Of a DNA stretch of 64,000 nt, positions 60,267 through 64,000 are shown in pieces (the stretch's first letter is position 1; each line of letters begins with the position of its first letter). Where the stretch lies: contig NW_026262701.1 of assembly GCF_021869535.1 (NCBI RefSeq), forward strand, positions 1,875,501 to 1,939,500. The letters are read 5' to 3'. The notes beneath the pieces were generated by a model, which was given only the letters and a program-made list of their open reading frames with translations, was not told the origin of the DNA and did no database searches. The position numbers and the translations under genes are program-made. The DNA is from Mytilus californianus. Taxonomy: Eukaryota; Mollusca; Bivalvia; Mytilida; Mytilidae.

Positions 60267-60350
60267 CTGGTAAAACATATTGAAGATATCCACAGTAATG
60301 TGACCATGCTAGTCCATTTGCTACGTCGTTCCCAACCATGTTTCTTCTTG
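60267..60350 (-). CDS. STING exon A: first helix of the cyclic-dinucleotide-binding domain
   Basis: This 84-bp exon lies between an acceptor (TCATTATTAG) and a donor (CAG|GTATTT). Read as CA plus 27 codons plus G, it contains NGLAWSHYCGYLQYVLP, which lines up by eye without gaps with the human STING stretch from Val155 to Pro173 (HGLAWSYYIGYLRLILP). That helix forms the dimer interface and the floor of the ligand pocket. The Ser at human 162 and the Tyr at human 167, which stacks on the ligand base, are kept; human Tyr163 is His here. The exon starts in phase 1, so an upstream exon ending in a single codon base is needed. I found no convincing one between 60351 and 64000. The assignment rests on family knowledge and is strong despite the short length. 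Confidence 0.9.
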
Positions 60351-60783
60351 CTAATAATGACGAATAGAAAAAAATAGGTCCATTGTGTTCTTCTAGCGAT
60401 ATGAATATATGAATATTAAGCGACACAAAACAAAAAAACTATGAGTAAGACAGGTATAACACACACACAAGAAGGAATGTACAATATGATTACTCATAAT
60501 TCACTGTGTAGACATCTAAGAATGTAGGCCTTGGTAACACGGAAACTTTCAATTTGTTAATTTGGTTATTTCACCATGTTATATGTTGACTTTTGTGCAC
60601 TTTACACAAGCATTCCCAATTCAAAACTAAAAAACAAATCGAAAGAGTTGGCATTGCTTTGTTTCATAAAAAAGAATGGACAACGTACATACAAGTATCT
60701 TGTCTAAGGGAGGGATAAATCCTACTTTGTAAAGAATCACTCTGATTCAAACAAAAAAATTATCTGCAACTGACATCGTCAAG

Positions 60784-61212
60784 ATGCTAGATTTCTTGAT
60801 TGACAACATATTTGTTACGTTTGGGGGACGTTTTTTTCAACAAACTTTAGGCTTTTCCATGGGAACTCATCGTTCCTCTCTTCTTGTCGAATTGTTCCTT
60901 TATTCCTATAAGGCTAACTTGATACAGGAACTTCTTAAGAAGAAAGAATAGAATTTATTCATATCCCTTAACTTCACTTTTCGCTATATAGATGATGTTC
61001 TCTCACTAAATCATTCAACATTTGGTGACTATGCTGAACGCATCTATCCCATCGAACTAGAGATAAAGGATACAACAGATACATTAAAGCCTGCCTCAAA
61101 TCTAGAAATTGACAATGAGGGTCAGCTGAAAACAAAACTTTACGACAAAAGAGATGATATCAGCTTCCCAATTGTAAACTTTCCATTTCTATGTAGCAAA
61201 CGAGAAAACTAA
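60784..61212 (+). pseudogene. Reverse-transcriptase core fragment with YIDD box
   Basis: From ATG 60784 the frame runs 142 codons with one TAG (60949-60951). It contains FLIDNIFVTFGGRFFQQTLG, MGTHRSSLLVELFLYSYKA, FTFRYIDDVLSLNHSTFGDY, IYPIELEIKDTTDT and YDKRDDISFPIVNFPF. YIDD is the catalytic pair-of-Asp box of reverse transcriptases. The usual Cys-Ala-Pro after the MGT is altered to Arg-Ser-Ser. It is on the opposite strand to the STING exon A just downstream (60267-60350). It is a dead relic but the best-preserved RT core in the window. Confidence 0.75.
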
Positions 61213-62190
61213 CAAAGTATACTATGACATTATTTCATTACGGTATATTGCATTTGACAACCGACAATGGAAAACAGATAAAATCAATTGAAAAATCAAT
61301 TGATGTTAGTTATGTCGCGTGTTTTCGATATAAAGATTACTGTGTAAGTGTTAAGTAGATACACATTGAAGGGTAAATCTGAAAATTAATGGTGAAATTA
61401 ATCGATTACATGTATATAGATGGTTGACAATTAGTACACAATCAGAAAGTAATGGAAACTCGGAAAATATTGCAAAACATGTTGATCTGCGTTAAAATCC
61501 TATAAAAATTGGTGGAAACAATTATCGTCTTTACAGATTGAAAACAATTTAGCTTACGGACATTAGAAAAAATATATAAAGTACACAGTATGCTGAAACA
61601 TTTGTATTTTGATTTCTAATCAGGTATGATGATAACTCGGAATAATGCCCCTTTCATAAGTAAATGTATATTTGCATGTCGAATTTGTGTAAAAACATAT
61701 ATTTGAGAGTCTGGAAGGGGTTATAGAATAAAGACGAATAGTCAAAAAGTTAAGAATGAAGGGCAAACGAATTAGATAAAGGATAAAGGCAAAAGTCACA
61801 ACGTTTGAATAAAAATGAGAATAATTGGGAGCTTGAGTATAATGGATATAGATAATTGGCAAAATAAAAACTAACATGACTAAATAAAAGAGAAAAATAA
61901 TATGAAAAACGAACAACAAAAGAAATGAAGAACATCTAGACTCTTATATAATGCCAATTAAAATCTCTTCACAGACATAAATAATATAATAATGAATGAT
62001 TAATATCCAAGATGGCAAAGTTTTGTTATTTATATACGTCTTCCGGTTATAATTTATTACTTACTTACATAATCAATGAAATGTTTAAAATTATATCGGA
62101 ACAAGCCTTTACAAAATCATGTTTATTAATGTGTATACGTAATTTATGAACAGGACATTACTGCTACATTAAATCACAGCAAAGGAACAT
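61213..62190. other. AT-rich sequence upstream of exon A, no exon found
   Basis: The 99- and 61-codon minus frames at 61620-61935 are hydrophobic only because the DNA is A/T runs. No acceptor-donor pair gives an exon ending with one extra codon base, as exon A requires. Confidence 0.35.
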
Positions 62191-62194
62191 CTAT

Positions 62195-63600
62195 ATAGAT
62201 TAGACCGTTGGTTTTCCTGATTGAATGGTTTACACTAGGTTTTTTTTGGCCTTTCATAGCTTGCTGTTCGTTGTGAGCCAATACTTTGACCTATAATGGT
62301 ATACTTTTATAAAATGTGACTTGGATGGCGAGTTGTCTCAATGGCCTTCAAATATTCGGCTTTTGAGCGTTCCTGATGAAGGTAGATCCATAAAAGCGTT
62401 TCGGACGCATGTAATTTTTAACGTTTTGTTTTCATTTTTTATCCATTACCTGACGATCATACATTGCCTTTTTATCCTTAATTTCAGTTCAAAGTATCGA
62501 TACGGTAGGAATACTGAATTTATGGGTTAGGGTTGAACGTTGTGCTAGCCACGAATGAAGGAGGGATTTGATAACTATTTACACTGCTACAAATATTAGT
62601 AGCGTAGGGCCATGTTACTGTTAAAATATATCTTTCGTTTCTTCAACTCATTGTGCTGATCTTGTAAAAGCTGAATACATTCATGCCATATAAACGTAAC
62701 CATAAACATTAAAACCTGCATATTTATATAATAGTTGCCGCTGTACACTAAGCGTCCATCTATCCATCTGTAGGTGTCGGCATTTTAAAATCGTAATTTG
62801 AAATAATTTTAAAAAGTTCATATCACCGATAAACATATGATTAAGTTGAAGTGACCAATTGATATGGTAATCTATTTGGGAATCGGAAATATAAATATTG
62901 TCACTAAGGTGACACTATATTTGACTTGAATACTTAAAAATGCGCAAATAACAAATACGGAGCTATCCCTTAATACAAAAACAAATCCTGTTTCCTTTTA
63001 TTTGCTATTTTAAAACCGGGCGGATATAGGACACCTAATGGAACAATATATATGATAAAACTTTTAACAAGCATCAGTTCAAACGTTGCCTAAGAGAGAA
63101 ATCATTTAACTTCAAGGAGGATTAGGGTATGGTTTTTTGTCTGAGTCAAGTTTAATTTGGTTTTTCAATGCTATCAATCAAATTACTTTGTTCAAAATTT
63201 AACACTTTAAGGTATGGGGCAAACACAAAATGTCCATCCTGGTATCAATAAGTTTATTTTGATACATTATAACAGTTACCTAGGTCCAAGCTACTTATAT
63301 TTTATCTTACTCTTAAATTCAGCCTTCAAAAGAGATATCAATGACCTATAACATTCGAGGCTATTACAACGTTCATTGCGACACCATGCACTCAGTATTC
63401 CTACCGTACCAATACTTTGAACTGAAAGTAATGATTCAAGACAATATATGATCGTCAGGCAATCGATAAAAAATGAAAGCAAAACGTTAAAAATTGCATG
63501 TGTCCAAAGCACTTTTATGGATCTGTCTTTACCAGTAATTTCGAACGATCAAAAGCCGAATGTTTGAAGGCCAACAATTTATATCAATCGAAATAGTTGA
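62195..63600. repeat. Family G copy followed by two inverted family D copies
   Basis: 62195-62350 is family G (TAGACCGTTGGTTTTCCTGA ... GACTTGGATGGCGAGTTGTC). 62352-62530 is family D on the plus strand (GATCCATAAAAGCGTTTCGGACGCATG ... AGTATCGATACGGTAGGAAT), and 63363-63565 is the same in inverse orientation. The 830 bases between hold nothing recognised. Confidence 0.7.
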
Positions 63601-64000
63601 TAAACGGTTATATATGATCGTTCAAAATGTACAATCAATGATTTCATCTGCCGACATGATTGTAGATAGTAAAAAGTCGTAAAGCAAAACAAAAACAATT
63701 GAAATAAAATTTATGAGAATACACGTGTATTGAGCTATTTTATTGCTTAATAATCGGTAGAAAATATATAAATACTCAACCCTACCATACTTTTTGACCT
63801 ACTGCAAGTTGGTCAGTTTTCACTGTTACTCCTAAATGATGGGAAAACCAAATAGTTCTGAACTATTTATTTCAAACGCTAAGCTTTTGTTAGAGATTTT
63901 TTTAAACGTAAATCAACTTGGTTAAAAAACCCGAATTCTTCTTTAAATTAATTATTTTGCAATTAAAAATGATTTGATATATTTCGTGTTTTTTTTTATT
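63601..64000. other. Right edge, no recognised feature
   Basis: A weak exon-like 45-bp piece on the minus strand near 63781-63828 (frame VTVKTDQLAVGQKV between CATCATTTAG and ATG|GTAGGG) ends in the wrong phase to precede exon A. Nothing else is seen. Confidence 0.25.

Larger units (their letters stand above)
154..60350 (-). other. STING-TIR fusion gene, five-exon partial model spanning >60 kb
   Basis: Join order on the minus strand is 60350..60267, 57705..57476, 34556..34328, 14163..14057, 679..154. Every internal border has AG before and GT after the exon, and codons split between exons close correctly (G|AT gives Asp, G|AA gives Glu; the other two joins are phase 0). The product starts inside a STING cyclic-dinucleotide-binding domain and runs into a TIR domain with no in-frame stop. 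STING proteins bind cyclic dinucleotides made by cGAS-like enzymes. TIR-STING fusions are known in oysters and in bacterial CBASS operons. The 5' exons are not in view: exon A begins with the last two bases of a codon. The 3' exons lie beyond the left edge because exon E ends at a donor. Introns are 2561, 22919, 20164 and 13377 bp. The weakest joint is D-E; TIR exon E could instead begin a separate gene. Confidence 0.83.

Noticed and set aside
61620..61935. Hydrophobic minus-strand frames that could be the membrane part of STING
   Set aside because: The hydrophobicity comes from A/T-rich codons, there is no splice site giving the phase exon A needs, and no STING transmembrane pattern is seen.
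62067..62160. Donor-like GTAAGTAAGT on the minus strand as the exon before A
   Set aside because: The open stretch before it would end in phase 2, whereas exon A needs a phase 1 predecessor; the sequence has no family resemblance.

Overview
The base composition (very AT-rich), very long introns, and dense dispersed repeats point to a bivalve nuclear genome, most likely a mussel of the Mytilus group. I infer this from recognising several repeat families by eye; no database was searched. No prokaryotic gene, operon, rRNA, tRNA or CRISPR array is visible.

Main result: the window is most of one immune gene on the minus strand. Five short exons at 60267-60350 (A), 57476-57705 (B), 34328-34556 (C), 14057-14163 (D) and 154-679 (E) all have AG/GT borders. 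They join in a single reading frame: A to B phase 1, B to C phase 0, C to D phase 1, D to E phase 0. A-D read as a complete STING cyclic-dinucleotide-binding domain, carrying the LAWSHYCGYL counterpart of the human AWSYYIGYL helix, the DRAGNK lid segment and the C-terminal helices. E reads as a TIR domain. The locus is therefore a probable STING-TIR fusion covering more than 60 kb. The 5' part lies upstream of 60350, probably beyond the right edge. The 3' part continues past the left edge from a splice donor at 153.

The four introns (2.6, 22.9, 20.2 and 13.4 kb) are packed with mobile DNA. From left to right they hold: a 311-bp palindromic element with a 9-bp target duplication (2474-2784); a foldback element built of AAGTTAACTT and GGTCTG motifs around ~260-bp tandem repeats (4024-6755); a THAP-domain DNA transposon relic (10130-11749); a ~1-kb dispersed repeat (14400-15380, 37015-37895 and fragments); decayed L1-like LINEs (17450-19390, 48350-49110, 51660-53960); a 4.05-kb foldback element with about 35 copies of a TTCCCATGGGAA-type palindrome and an apparently captured Tudor-like gene fragment (23014-27066); a second THAP relic (39314-39625); a zinc-finger plus TatD-nuclease pseudogene (54513-55695); and several fragments of one reverse-transcriptase family widespread in bivalves.

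A few exon-like pieces remain unassigned, notably a terminal exon at 44041-44331 (+), a SAP-like fragment at 45160-45325 (+), and candidates at 13025-13237 (-) and 10709-10864 (-). Nearly all other open frames fall inside repeats or AT-rich intron and are not supported as genes.
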